Numbered from the stretch's first letter, positions 35,133-44,723 are shown. The stretch: 64,000 nt of DNA from Tunturibacter empetritectus (GCF_040358985.1 NZ_CP132933.1:50911-114910); one strand, 5' to 3'. Notes: generated by a model not told the origin, from the letters alone. Numbers and translations are program-made.

Positions 35133-36947
35133 ATGAATGTTTGTATTTCAAGATTGCAAATCGAACATTTTCGAGGAATCAAGAGTTGTGAGATCAGCTT
35201 CGGTCAACACACTGTGTTGGTTGGTCCAAATAATAGTGGGAAAACCACGATCATCGAGGCGCTCGCTCTTCTCTTTGGTCGGGACAAGCTCATTCGGGCT
35301 CTTACAGAGCACGACTTCTACGGTGGTGACCCTCAACCCATTTCGCGTTTCAGACTCATTGCAACGCTGAGCGGATTCAAAGGAAATGATCCTGCTGAGC
35401 ATAGCGACTGGTTTAGAAATGATCGAGGAATACCCAAATGGCAAGATCCGCAGACAGGGAAAGTGTATGCGCTGAGGAGCGATCCAGCATGGCAGCTTGT
35501 GTGCCAGATTGCATTTGCTGCCCGCTTTGACCGACCTTCTTTAGAAGTTGATACATGCCGATACTTCCACGATGGTGATGTCTTTGCTGACCCTTCCCTT
35601 TGCCAGCTCGTGCCCTCGCAATTGCTCAGAGACATCGGCTTTTTCTTGGTTCCTGCAAATCGCACCTGGGACCGCATGATTTCTTTCGGGTCAGAACTTT
35701 TTCGTCGAGTGCTCACCTCCGGCGACGGCCTGCCCGCTGAAGCGGTTCTCTTAGAGAGAGACAGGCTTCGACGACCGCAATCACCTCTCGAGGAAGATAC
35801 AAACCTTACCCAGACGGTGTCGCAACTGAATGCCGAGTTGTCTGGGTTCTTCATCAGCGCCCCAGAGCTTCGTCTGAGAGTTACAAGCACTGATAGCGAT
35901 GGCCTGTTGGATGCTGTGGTTCCGCACTATGCACATCGCAACTCTGATATTTGCTTGCCTGCTCGTCGGCAGGGAAGCGGACTAGTCTCACTCCAAAGCC
36001 TATTCTTGCTGCTTCAGTTCGGTCGTCGTCGCGCTAAGGAGGGGAAAGGGTTTTGGATGGCAATCGAGGAACCTGAACTGCACGTACCGCCGCCTCTTCA
36101 AAGGCGTCTAGTGCAACGCATCCAGTCACTTTCTACTCAGACATTTGTCTCCACGCATTCGCCTACTATTGGAGCCCTTTCCCATCCCAGCGCAGTTGTC
36201 ATTTTGAAGAACTCAGCAGGTGTAATGACAAGCACTCCTCTGCAGGATGTCGCACTTACGCCGAATTCAACAAATGCCGTTCGCAAACTCTTCCAGTTGA
36301 ACAGAGCAGACACGATTGCTGCTTTGATGCACGACGTCGTGCTAATCCCGGAGGGGAAAACAGATTGCGAGTGGCTGGCCTTGTTGCTCAGGGCCGTCGA
36401 TACGCATCAAGGGTGGTCATCAAACGAAGATTGCACTTTTGGGGCATACGTCGGACTGATCCCCACTCAGGACGGAGCAGTTGTTACAAGCTACGAACAT
36501 CTCCAGAGTTTGCATCCTGCCCTTGCCTGCATCGTGGACGGGGATATTGCAGGCAAAGACTACGTGAGCACCCTGCTCAAACTCCCCGTTCCGCCAAAAC
36601 ATGTGCTTCGATGGTGCGACGACTGGACGATTGAAAATGTCATCGGCTGGCTAATAGACGCAGATTCTGAAAAGGCCCTCAAGGGCCTTCATAGTGTGGG
36701 GATATCAGCTAGTTCTACTTCATCCCTGGTCCAAAACCTAAAGTCAAAGGACAGGACTAACGGTGGACTAAAGCAGGATTTCCTTGCATATGAGAACGTC
36801 GTCGATGTGATTGCGTCAACAGATGCATGCATCGTTCGAACTCGGGTTCTTCTGAACGCAATGACTTGTCTTCTGATCGGTCAGGAAACTGACCTGTTCG
36901 TCTTCGACAAGCCGCCGGCTTCTGACGTGAAGGTCTTCCAACCATGA
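35133..36947 (+). CDS. gajA: Gabija GajA-like OLD-family ATPase/nuclease
   Basis: A 604-residue protein. The N-terminal ABC-type ATPase begins 'CISRLQIEHFRGIKSCEISF' and has Walker A 'LVGPNNSGKTTIIEAL' (residues about 30-45), a signature-like 'ARRQGSGLVSLQSLFLLLQF' and Walker B 'FWMAIEEPELHVPPPLQRRL'. The C-terminal TOPRIM domain shows 'VVLIPEGKTDCEWLALLLRA' (catalytic Glu) and 'LACIVDGDIAGKDYV' (DxD). This is the GajA layout (OLD class 2, about 580 residues), and a UvrD-like gene overlaps its stop by four bases. GajA nicks DNA when nucleotides are depleted during phage infection. Confidence 0.92.
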   Translation: MNVCISRLQIEHFRGIKSCEISFGQHTVLVGPNNSGKTTIIEALALLFGRDKLIRALTEHDFYGGDPQPISRFRLIATLSGFKGNDPAEHSDWFRNDRGIPKWQDPQTGKVYALRSDPAWQLVCQIAFAARFDRPSLEVDTCRYFHDGDVFADPSLCQLVPSQLLRDIGFFLVPANRTWDRMISFGSELFRRVLTSGDGLPAEAVLLERDRLRRPQSPLEEDTNLTQTVSQLNAELSGFFISAPELRLRVTSTDSDGLLDAVVPHYAHRNSDICLPARRQGSGLVSLQSLFLLLQFGRRRAKEGKGFWMAIEEPELHVPPPLQRRLVQRIQSLSTQTFVSTHSPTIGALSHPSAVVILKNSAGVMTSTPLQDVALTPNSTNAVRKLFQLNRADTIAALMHDVVLIPEGKTDCEWLALLLRAVDTHQGWSSNEDCTFGAYVGLIPTQDGAVVTSYEHLQSLHPALACIVDGDIAGKDYVSTLLKLPVPPKHVLRWCDDWTIENVIGWLIDADSEKALKGLHSVGISASSTSSLVQNLKSKDRTNGGLKQDFLAYENVVDVIASTDACIVRTRVLLNAMTCLLIGQETDLFVFDKPPASDVKVFQP

Positions 36948-38231
36948 ACATTCTTGCCGTCGACGGAGTCGCTGGGTGCGGAAAAACACATTGGCTGATG
37001 AACAAGCTCGATGAGACACTAAAAACGTACCCCGCTCGCTCCTGGCCAAAAAGTTCTTGCACTGACTTTTATGCACGGCTCAAGACGACGCCTTACTGAG
37101 AGACTAAAGAGTATGCAGCAAGTGGGCCGTTCCTTTGACTGCCTAACTATTGACAGCTTCGCGAGACAGTTAAGTTATCGCTGGATCAGCCTTTCAAGAG
37201 CGCTGCTTCTACCAGACCCCGGAGAGTCAGATTTCGACCTCGTATGCGCGAATGCGGGATTTCTTCTAAAAAGGGAGGAGGTTGCGGCCTGGGTTTACCG
37301 AACGTTCCCGATCATAGTTATTGATGAGGCTCAGGATCTGACGGCATCTCGTCTTGAGATTCTGAAGTCTCTGGCCTTTCAAAGCATCCTCCTGCTTGCC
37401 GGGGACGAATTTCAGTGTCTTGACTCTGCGTTGAAGCCTAATCCCTACAGCGTTTGGATCAACTCGATATGTCAACCAGATACGCTGAATCAAGTGCGTC
37501 GTACTAAGCAGAAAGACCTCCTCGATGCAGCTCTCACCCTACGGCACGGCCGCTGCCTTAAAGTGCAAAGTAAAGGAAGTTCAAAGATTTTCTATGCGCC
37601 TACCGCGAAAGTAGGCGCTGTTTTTTTGTCGAATCAGATCGCATGGAACTTAAAGCACTCTATCGCGGTCCTGACACCATCCCTTAAAGGGGGATTTGCC
37701 ACTGACATCGTGAATCTTGTTGCCGCCGGACCGTCCGGGAAAAAGCAAACCGGGCCTTATCACGTTTCTTGGGAGCGCAAGACTGACGAGGAAGCCGAAG
37801 ACCTTTTGCGCTGGTTGCAGATACCTGCGAATGATGGACATACCGCTTTAGCGCACGCTGAGCTGAGGACTCGCATTGCTACCCTACCAATGAGTAGCGT
37901 CATACGCGAAGTAACACGGTGGATCGAGCATCAATGCCATACGTTGGGGCGATCGCACGCTTCCCATCAAGAGATTAGAGCCTCCGTGTTGCGCTGCTTA
38001 GAGCGTAGAAGCCAGATTGCCGCGCCTCACCATCGGCGATTCACTGCGATGACAATCCATCAAGCAAAGAATCGAGAATTCGACGGCGTGGTGATCGTGT
38101 GGCCCTATCAGGTTGCTGGAGACTTAGATCAGAAGCGCCGCCTTTTATATAACGGTGTCACGCGAGCTCGTCATTGGTGCGTGTCTCTTGTGCAAGGAAA
38201 CACATCGCCCGCCAATTCTCCATTCGAATGA
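36944..38231 (+). pseudogene. gajB: Gabija GajB-like UvrD helicase, frameshifted at an A5 run
   Basis: The ATG at 36944 overlaps the gajA stop. The frame opens 'MNILAVDGVAGCGKTHWLMN' (Walker A) and ends at a stop soon after base 37052. The rest continues in a second frame: 'LALTFMHGSRRRLTERLKSM', 'TIDSFARQLSYRW', Walker B 'FPIIVIDEAQDLTASRLEIL', 'SILLLAGDEFQCLD', and the SF1 motifs V/VI 'TAMTIHQAKNREFDGVVIVW' and 'LLYNGVTRARHW'. One surplus A in the AAAAA at 37048-37052 accounts for the break. Corrected, the protein is about 428 residues with every helicase motif. It could be inactivated, phase-variable or a sequence error. Confidence 0.88.
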
Positions 38232-38360
38232 AATGTAATCCTTCCTCGACGTCTTCCGGGGAGCAACTCAAAATAAATCAATCTGTAACGTAACCAGAGC
38301 TGTCACTTGTTCCTCTATGCGATGATTGCGATACTGCACTTTTATCCAGGGATCTTCTAA

Positions 38361-40064
38361 TTGGGCAAGCCATTTGTAATTCGCGATCCGGTACATGGTT
38401 ATCTGCGTGTAGCAGCGCATGAGCGCATCGTCGTCGACCACCCAGTTACGCAGCGACTGCGCAGAATTACTCAGACAGGGCTGGCTGAGTTGGTGTTCCC
38501 CGAGGCCCGGACGTCACGCTTCGTCCACAGTCTGGGTGCGATGCATCTGGCTTCGCGGTTCGTGATCTCTGCTCTGGAAAACGCTGATGACGATGTCGCG
38601 AAGGAATTTTTCGAAGAACTGAAAAAAGCGGTTGGCTTCGGCATAACGGTCAAAACTCAAGATCTCCTTGCTTTGCTCGAGATGGATCACTTAAAGAGCA
38701 CTGGAGGATTGCTCGCAGGAAAAGGGGCTTTCAGGAATCCCTTGCTGCGCGACAATGAAACATACGTCGGACTGCTCGGTTTAGCTGAGGCTGCGGTCCG
38801 TCTCGCAGCACTCTTCCATGACCTCGGTCATCTGCCATATAGCCACGATTTCGAGTTTGCTCTGAAGGCGTTTGTAGCGACCAGCGCAAGAAGTCCCGAA
38901 GCTGGTCAGCAGCCTAAGCTCTCTAAATTGACCACAGGAACTCCTCACGAGATCCTCGGCCATCGATTGGCCGACCTGGTGTTTCAGGGCTTGGCGGATC
39001 CGTCTTTGCCCGCTGGCGTGATAGCTGCCTTTCAGCTGGCAAAAGATATTCTCGACGAAGAGCCTGAATACGGTTTCCCTGATCCTCAAGTTGGAGCTTT
39101 GGGATGGCTTCATTCCCTCGTTGATGGACAAGTTGATGTTGACAGGGCGGACTACCTCCTGCGCGACGCTCGCGCCTTGGGTTTCGAGTTTGCGGGCTAT
39201 AATCTGGACCAGCTGATAGACAATCTCGTCCTTGTCAAACATCCGTCATTAGGTTTTATTACGGCCATCGACGAAAAGGGAATTGTTGCACTTGAGAGTT
39301 TCTGCCTCTCTCGCGCGCGAAGCAACCAGGTGCTGACACGGCACCACAAGTCGGCGCAGATTGGGGCCGCTCTTCGATTGGCATCTGTGAACGCTTTGGG
39401 GACACCCGCTTCTCAATCGTTTCTGACGGAGCTGGAATCTATTCTTAACGAAACGTCCGATGGCGTGAAGGCCCGCGCTCTTCTAGAGGCCTTCTCGCGC
39501 CATGATGATCCGTGGTGGCTTGAGATCATGCGGGAGGCGAAGCCATCTGAAGGTCAGGAACTGCTGGTTTCTTCACGCGCTGTGATTTTGGAACGCCAAG
39601 CGAGTTTACTGAGTGTTTGGAAACGGAAGGGCGATCTGACTGATAAAGAGCGGAAAGAGATCAACGCTCTGGCTGCACGCGAAACCGACGATCTTGAAGC
39701 ATTTGAACGCGCGACCCGGAAACTTCGAGAGCAGCAAAATATCCTCATCGCGATCCATCGTTTCAAGCCTTTTACGAAGACTGCCGATGGGTCCAGTGTT
39801 CTGATTGTTCGCACACGAAACGGTCTCCGCCCCGCGTCCGAAATGTCCTCACTTCTACGGTCATTAGATGCCGCGTGGGTGGATGACGTTCATATGCATG
39901 CATTTACATGCGAAAAGAATAAAACGACTGCTGCCGATGTGATCTCGGCTATGAAAAAAGCTCTGGGGGCAGCCAAGAAGGGTCCTGCATCCAAGGCGAA
40001 GAGGGCGTCTGCTTCGAAAGCTAAAAAGGCGGCAGCATTCAAAAAGAGAGGTGCGCGTTCATGA
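38361..40064 (+). CDS. HD-domain phosphohydrolase (SAMHD1/dGTPase-like) with basic tail
   Basis: A 567-residue protein, TTG start at 38361 (reads GKPFVIRDPVHGYLRVAAHE). The 'DPVHGY' opening and 'QRLRRITQTGLAELVFPEAR' with 'SRFVHSLGAMHLA' (H), 'RLAALFHDLGHLPYSHDFEF' (HD) and 'DGQVDVDRADYLLRDARALG' (D) give the full H...HD...D metal set of the SAMHD1-like family. Relatives hydrolyse dNTPs. The last 35 residues are almost only Lys, Ala, Ser, Gly and Arg (GAAKKGPASKAKRASASKAK), like histone H1-type tails, suggesting nucleic-acid binding. It lies 130 bp after gajB, and its stop overlaps the next start (ATGA). Confidence 0.88.
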   Translation: MGKPFVIRDPVHGYLRVAAHERIVVDHPVTQRLRRITQTGLAELVFPEARTSRFVHSLGAMHLASRFVISALENADDDVAKEFFEELKKAVGFGITVKTQDLLALLEMDHLKSTGGLLAGKGAFRNPLLRDNETYVGLLGLAEAAVRLAALFHDLGHLPYSHDFEFALKAFVATSARSPEAGQQPKLSKLTTGTPHEILGHRLADLVFQGLADPSLPAGVIAAFQLAKDILDEEPEYGFPDPQVGALGWLHSLVDGQVDVDRADYLLRDARALGFEFAGYNLDQLIDNLVLVKHPSLGFITAIDEKGIVALESFCLSRARSNQVLTRHHKSAQIGAALRLASVNALGTPASQSFLTELESILNETSDGVKARALLEAFSRHDDPWWLEIMREAKPSEGQELLVSSRAVILERQASLLSVWKRKGDLTDKERKEINALAARETDDLEAFERATRKLREQQNILIAIHRFKPFTKTADGSSVLIVRTRNGLRPASEMSSLLRSLDAAWVDDVHMHAFTCEKNKTTAADVISAMKKALGAAKKGPASKAKRASASKAKKAAAFKKRGARS

Positions 40065-40369
40065 GAGATTTGGGTCATAATGGAGATGTGAACATGCTTA
40101 CGACGACTTCCATTTTCGAAACACTGAGCACGAAGCGTTTTGATTCGTACAAGAGCCTATTGTCGAACGTCGCCTCATTTTGGGAGATGCATGCTGGTCG
40201 GCTCCCATCCGAGATCGGTCCGAGGGATGTTGTGGCGAAAGCCGTGTCATTGCACTTGCTCAAGAAAAATGCGGACGGGTCGATTGTGATCATATCGCCG
40301 AAGCGAATGAGGAAGTCTGGTCATGGTTCCGCAAGGAAGAGAACTTCCGCCGGACGAGTAGCTCTCTAG
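40061..40369 (+). CDS. Small basic protein coupled to the HD phosphohydrolase
   Basis: A 102-residue protein of unknown family (an alternative start lies at 40094). It has a helical middle (FDSYKSLLSNVASFWEMHAG), a short hydrophobic stretch (DGSIVIISPKRM) and a basic C-terminus (KSGHGSARKRTSAGRVAL). The ATGA overlap with the HD gene means translation is coupled, which supports it being a real partner subunit or regulator. Confidence 0.6.
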   Translation: MRDLGHNGDVNMLTTTSIFETLSTKRFDSYKSLLSNVASFWEMHAGRLPSEIGPRDVVAKAVSLHLLKKNADGSIVIISPKRMRKSGHGSARKRTSAGRVAL

Positions 40370-40525
40370 ATCGGACTTGGTGCCTTTTTCTTTTCGAGTC
40401 TCGAAGTCAGGGACCTAGTCGCGCATATATAGCTCGCTGCGGCGCTCTGCTTACTCGAAGACGTTGCCCTACGCGAATGAGGAGTCTCTTTTCAAAGAGC
40501 GTTTGGCGGGGTGATTTGGATGTTG

Positions 40526-41781
40526 CTACACGGCACGAACATCAAAACCAAGGTACCGTAAAGCTTTGGCCATTCGACCGTTCATTGGAGGGCATTCCTC
40601 AGGCTTTACTGTGCCGTAAAGCTCCAGTGCGCAGAAATTCCCAAAGAGGCCGAGCTTGAACGTCGATTCATAGAGGACATCGTGTAGCCGTTGGATGAAA
40701 TCTCCCTCGCCGTGGAGAAAATAAGTGGTCGTCCGCTTAGCTTTTCCAAGATTGTCACCGTTTGCTCTCCAGAAAGCTGCCGGCAAGTTCGCTCTGCCGC
40801 CCTTCACAAATCTTAGCTGTTCGCTAAAGGCATGGAGGGAGAGAAGCCCTTCGGTGAACTGCTCTTTGGTGGCGTCCGCAATCGCGTTCTTCGAGGAAAA
40901 GACACTATTCACCTTGTGTAGCCAGTCAATGTAATCTACGGGATCTTGTCCTGATCGGTTTCGGTCCATTCCTTGCCGAGCTGGAGGATCTTCGTGCGCC
41001 TTTCTTCCTCGGATCGGAGTGGCGCTTGCTCCCAAGAGTCGAGTCCAGGAGCATAGGTCAACCTCACCCAGTTCAGGAAGCGGTTGGTTTCGTTAGCGGT
41101 TCCCACATCCTCCAGTTCCTTGCGACGGAATTGATTTGCTTCGAGGAGACGGGTGACCTCAGTGAACGACGGACGGTATTGCTCGTAGACCTCACGACGC
41201 AGTTGTTCAAGAAAAATGCTTTGCGTGGTCTTCTTGAGGCTGTTTACGTTGCTGTTGATCGGTTCAGCCCGTCCAACAGCATTTTCAATCCGGGGATCCA
41301 GGTGGGGAACCTTCGGCATTAGCTTACGAACCAAGGTGAATTTGCTTAGCGTTTCCGTGGTTAGAACGTGAGCAGAATCCCAAAGCTCGCTGTAGAGCGC
41401 ACGGAGCTCGTCCAGCTCATCGGTATCGTCGATATACATGGTGGCTTCTCGGTTCGATTGAAGCCCTCCATCGGTGAGGTTGGATGATCCCACTAGAGCC
41501 TCCTGGTCGAAAAGGTAGACCTTGGCGTGAAACCTATGAGTGAAGTATCGGACGGCGCAGTTGGGAAGCTCGTGCAGGGAAGCAAGCGCCTCCGGGGTCG
41601 TGGTGGAATTCAGGCCGACAAGAAGGTAGACAGTCTTGCCTTTCTTCGCAGCTTGCACAAGTTCTTGGGTTTGGGTAACGTACGGAGCTGCAATCCATAG
41701 TCGTGTTGAGTCTTGGACCATTTGCCCATACGGGTTGATAACGAAGTCCTTCAGCGGGCCGTTCGAAAAGAGACGAGACAT
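40526..41781 (-). pseudogene. PLD-family protein, frameshifted
   Basis: The frame from 41781 encodes a phospholipase D-like domain: 'TRLWIAAPYVTQTQELVQAA', the single HKD signature 'HRFHAKVYLFDQEALVGSSN' and 'GGLQSNREATMYIDDTDELD', then a helical segment. It stops near 40936. A second frame continues with 'PVDYIDWLHKVNSVFSSKNA', 'FTEGLLSLHAFSEQLRFVKG' and 'CPPMNGRMAKALRYLGFDVR' to 40526, as one protein of about 417 residues would. A single base appears to be missing around 40940-40965. HKD proteins with one motif act as dimers and are often nucleases in defence loci. It is transcribed towards the defence operon. Confidence 0.75.
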
Positions 41782-41913
41782 AGAAACACCATCCGCTCAC
41801 CTTCCAGTGCACGGACGGTATTGTCAGAGGTCAATGTGCTTTCTTTGCCAGACTCCCGCGATGCACCAGGTTGTTCGATAGTATGAGTTTTAGGCTCAAT
41901 CATCAGGTTCTCT

Positions 41914-42213
41914 ATGAAGAGACAGATCTGCTCTTACGATATGGTCGCTGTTCCTTCGAGCTCCTACACGGTCACGGATGGGGAAGGAGAGATGTACCTG
42001 TGCAACTCGCGATGTCTTTGTATCTGGGCTGTGATGCTCGTGACGAAACATAATTTGCCGGAAAGCGAGCGAGACCGCTCATTTGTGGTCACTAGTCCCG
42101 TTGGCAAAAAGCGCAGCTTTGACAAACTGACGGATCTTGCTCAATGGGCCGCTGCCAACGCATTGGGCAAACCTGAAAGTGAGTGGTTGATGAACGGGCG
42201 CGATGTTGAATAA
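41914..42213 (+). CDS. Small conserved-looking protein of unknown function
   Basis: A 99-residue protein with a cysteine-rich middle (GEGEMYLCNSRCLCIWAVML) resembling a small metal-binding or helix-anchoring knuckle, and a C-terminal helix (KLTDLAQWAAANALGKPESE). The CNSRCLC spacing and downstream acidic/Lys-rich loop suggest zinc binding. The family is not recognised. It lies divergently from the PLD gene; the 130-bp spacer should hold both promoters. Confidence 0.55.
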   Translation: MKRQICSYDMVAVPSSSYTVTDGEGEMYLCNSRCLCIWAVMLVTKHNLPESERDRSFVVTSPVGKKRSFDKLTDLAQWAAANALGKPESEWLMNGRDVE

Positions 42214-42286
42214 GTGGATTTGGTAGGAGTATAGAAGCCGCGACAAGGGTTTATCTTTATCTAACTAGAGCAAGTGGAGATTGTGC

Positions 42287-42631
42287 ATGATTCATCCAGG
42301 ACTCGCGGCTTTAGAAAAGTGGGAGCCCATCGAATACGCAGCCGGCTATCGGGCACGTTTAGCTTCGATACCGGATTCAGAGATCGCACATCACTGTTGG
42401 CGTTGTGGCTGGGAAGACGCCGATACGGAAGCTCTTGAATTGGATCGGCACAAACGCGTCTTGGCCGATGGCGGGGAAGACGATTACGCTGAGACATGGG
42501 GCCTGCTGTTCGATGCCGGCGGCGATGCGCGTGCGAATGGAGTTCCGTTCGATGACGGCCGTACACAACCCTGGAAAGAAGGCTGGATCTCCGCGGACAT
42601 CAATGTTGGGCTGGCGGGCATTGAAGACTAA
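42287..42631 (+). CDS. Unknown acidic protein
   Basis: A 114-residue protein from the ATG at 42287 (MIHPGLAALEKWEPIEYAAG). It is acidic and Trp/Asp-rich (CWRCGWEDADTEALELDRHK, GGEDDYAETWGLLFDAGGDA) and has one CxxC pair. The family is not recognised. The ribosome-binding site is weak (GTGGAG). Its end overlaps the next gene by about 11 bases. Confidence 0.55.
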   Translation: MIHPGLAALEKWEPIEYAAGYRARLASIPDSEIAHHCWRCGWEDADTEALELDRHKRVLADGGEDDYAETWGLLFDAGGDARANGVPFDDGRTQPWKEGWISADINVGLAGIED

Positions 42632-43157
42632 CTCTTCGAAGACCGGAGTACAACGGGCGCTCCATTGCCGATGCGGACGCGAGAAAATCCTCGCGCTCGG
42701 TCTTTGTGCAACCTGCTACACCTTGAAACGGCAGGACGACGAATATTTTGGTGGGTTGCGAGAGCAGGTCCTAGAGCGAGATGGCTATTGCTGCCGGGTT
42801 TGCGGAACTTCGGGGCGACGCAAACGCTCCATCGTTGTTCATCATCGCGTACCAGGAAAATCCTTACTCCATCTTATGATTTCGCTTTGCCCTGGGTGTC
42901 ATGCGAAAGTGGGTCGCACAAGAGTCGTTCTTTCACAGATGCCCCCGCTTCTGCTCGAATTGTGGCGCGAACAACACCCGCTCGGCCATGAACAAACCGC
43001 ATTAGACTTCAAGGCCAGTTTCCCCGCAGTTAAGAGCGTGCCTCTGTTCAGAGAAACCTCTCCACCGGAAGCCATCCCGACGAAGCCTTTCACTATGGCT
43101 CTGGAAAACGATCTCATCGAAGCTGATGATAATCAGCATATGGTCGGGAGGCTTTAA
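42621..43157 (+). CDS. HNH endonuclease domain protein
   Basis: A protein of about 178 residues, read from a TTG at 42621; an ATG at 42405 would put half the protein inside the preceding gene and is rejected. It has an N-terminal zinc knuckle (HCRCGREKILALGLCATCYT) and an HNH domain with 'VLERDGYCCRVCGTSGRRKR', the histidine pair 'SIVVHHRVPGKSLLHLM' and 'SLCPGCHAKV'. This arrangement matches single-domain HNH nucleases that cut or nick DNA. The C-terminus is a low-complexity tail. No restriction partner is adjacent. Confidence 0.72.
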   Translation: MKTNSSKTGVQRALHCRCGREKILALGLCATCYTLKRQDDEYFGGLREQVLERDGYCCRVCGTSGRRKRSIVVHHRVPGKSLLHLMISLCPGCHAKVGRTRVVLSQMPPLLLELWREQHPLGHEQTALDFKASFPAVKSVPLFRETSPPEAIPTKPFTMALENDLIEADDNQHMVGRL

Positions 43158-43288
43158 GCGAAGTGGCGGAATCCGCGCGTTCAATGGCATCTGGTCTTCG
43201 GGTAATGCACGAAGCAAATGGATTCCTGTGCACCGAAAGAATCGCCGTCACAAAAGTCGACAGCTGAGGCACTCGAAAGAGTGTCGTT

Positions 43289-43669
43289 TCATTCAGATTT
43301 TCCACCTTGGCAATAGATCGTACAAACCGAGCCCGTCCGGAAATCACACTGTTTGGGTGCTCTACAGTAGAAGTCTTTCACGTCTCCGAAGTAAGCCATC
43401 GATATGCCAAAGCACGCCCAAACCTCTTCGAACTGCCGGTACGTCAGCGTATCGGCGAGCATGCCATACTCCGCATGAGCGAGACCTCCGGGTTCGAAAA
43501 CCAATGAATCACTAAACGCTTGAATCACCTCTGGGCTGAGTGTATTCAGGGGATTGTTGGGAGTTTCCAGCAGAGCTTTCCATTCTTTCACGCTCCGGAC
43601 AATACCGACATTGCTGGGATCGTCCACAAATAGCTTGTAATCATCCCCATTGCTTGGCAATTTTGTCAT
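43289..43669 (-). CDS. Unknown protein with a cysteine-rich C-terminus
   Basis: A 126-residue protein, start preceded by AGAGGCGTGCA. It begins with a polar segment (NGDDYKLFVDDPSNVGIVRS), has a helix (LSPEVIQAFSDSLVFEPG) and ends in four cysteines over about 25 residues (DFYCRAPKQCDFRTGSVCTI). The family is not recognised. It stands alone between the HNH gene and lgt and is transcribed leftward. Confidence 0.5.
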   Translation of the reverse strand: MTKLPSNGDDYKLFVDDPSNVGIVRSVKEWKALLETPNNPLNTLSPEVIQAFSDSLVFEPGGLAHAEYGMLADTLTYRQFEEVWACFGISMAYFGDVKDFYCRAPKQCDFRTGSVCTIYCQGGKSE

Positions 43670-43901
43670 TGCACGCCTCTATTCGGGAGTTCGTGAAGTG
43701 TAACAGACCTGGTCTACGACAGTTTTGTGGGCCAGTGATTTTGACATCGAGACCTTTTGGGCATTTGGGAGGAGAAGACCTCGGACATCTCTTGGCTTTT
43801 ATAAAGCTGAAAACCTCACGAGCTGTCCTGATCGTTGGCGATTCTTGGGCTTATATATGTTGGCTAAAGAAACTACGAAGATAACTCAAGTTCTTGTGCT
43901 G

Positions 43902-44693
43902 TTAACGGACCTGCTCGGCGCCCACCAGACCGTTTCTCTGGCTTTGCCAGATCCAGATGCTGAGACCTACGATGGATAATACGGCTGCCAAGCACTGGCT
44001 CGTGTCGAGGGGTATGCGGGTAAAAAAGGACGCATTCAGGTCGCCCCGGAGATATCCGAGAAGGCATCGATCAATCCCACAAATGAGTAGGAACACAGCT
44101 ATGACTTGTCCGCTAAACCTTCGGTTAGAGGTTAAATGCAGTAGCAGGAAGAAGGTGAACGTCTGAACCAGCGCATCAATGATTTGCGTTGGGACTAACG
44201 GTATTCCTAAAGGAGTTCCTGATAGCTGCTTCGCTAGGGGGTTGGAGAAGGTAATGCCCCAGCGATATTGGGTAGGCTTGCCGTAGCAACATCCTGCGGC
44301 GAGGCAACCGAGGCGGGCGATGGCGAGCCCTAATGAAAGACCTGGCGCAAACAGATCGAGAACCGGAAGGAGTTGTAAATTGTTGCTCTTGACGTACCAA
44401 AGCGTTGCGATGAAGCTTGCAAGAATCCCTCCCAAAAGGGAGCCACCGGCTCGGAGATCATTTGACGAGATCGCTGATCCGTGCCCAAAACTAATCAAGA
44501 TCGCTAGTGCCCTTGATCCAATTGCACCTGCAAAGGCTGCCGACAACGCGAGATGAAAATAAGCTTGACGGTTTAGGAGACCTCGATGATTCAGAAGACC
44601 GGATACTGTGATCGCCGAAGCCGTGGCAATCCACAGAAAGACGCCGTATGTATAGAGAGTCCACGGTCCAACTTCGAACAGTTTAGGGAACAT
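43902..44693 (-). CDS. lgt: Prolipoprotein diacylglyceryl transferase (accessory copy)
   Basis: A 263-residue inner-membrane protein with about seven membrane segments. Lgt landmarks are present: a periplasmic N-terminus (VGPWTLYTYGVFLWIATASA), 'LRAGGSLLGGILASFIATLW' around residue 80-100, 'FAPGLSLGLAIARLGCLAAG' followed by 'CCYGKPTQYRWG', and 'PTQIIDALVQTF'. The enzyme transfers diacylglyceryl from phosphatidylglycerol to the lipobox cysteine. It is slightly shorter than the E. coli enzyme (291). It is the last gene of a same-strand set whose previous gene (44724-45323) encodes a probable lipoprotein. Confidence 0.88.
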   Translation of the reverse strand: MFPKLFEVGPWTLYTYGVFLWIATASAITVSGLLNHRGLLNRQAYFHLALSAAFAGAIGSRALAILISFGHGSAISSNDLRAGGSLLGGILASFIATLWYVKSNNLQLLPVLDLFAPGLSLGLAIARLGCLAAGCCYGKPTQYRWGITFSNPLAKQLSGTPLGIPLVPTQIIDALVQTFTFFLLLHLTSNRRFSGQVIAVFLLICGIDRCLLGYLRGDLNASFFTRIPLDTSQCLAAVLSIVGLSIWIWQSQRNGLVGAEQVR

Positions 44694-44723
44694 GTGCGCT
44701 CATCCAAGAAGATACTCAACAGC

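Noticed and set aside
42405..42620. Upstream ATG of the HNH endonuclease
   Set aside because: It would overlap the preceding gene by more than 200 bp with non-protein-like sequence; the TTG at 42621 fits better, though it is not certain.
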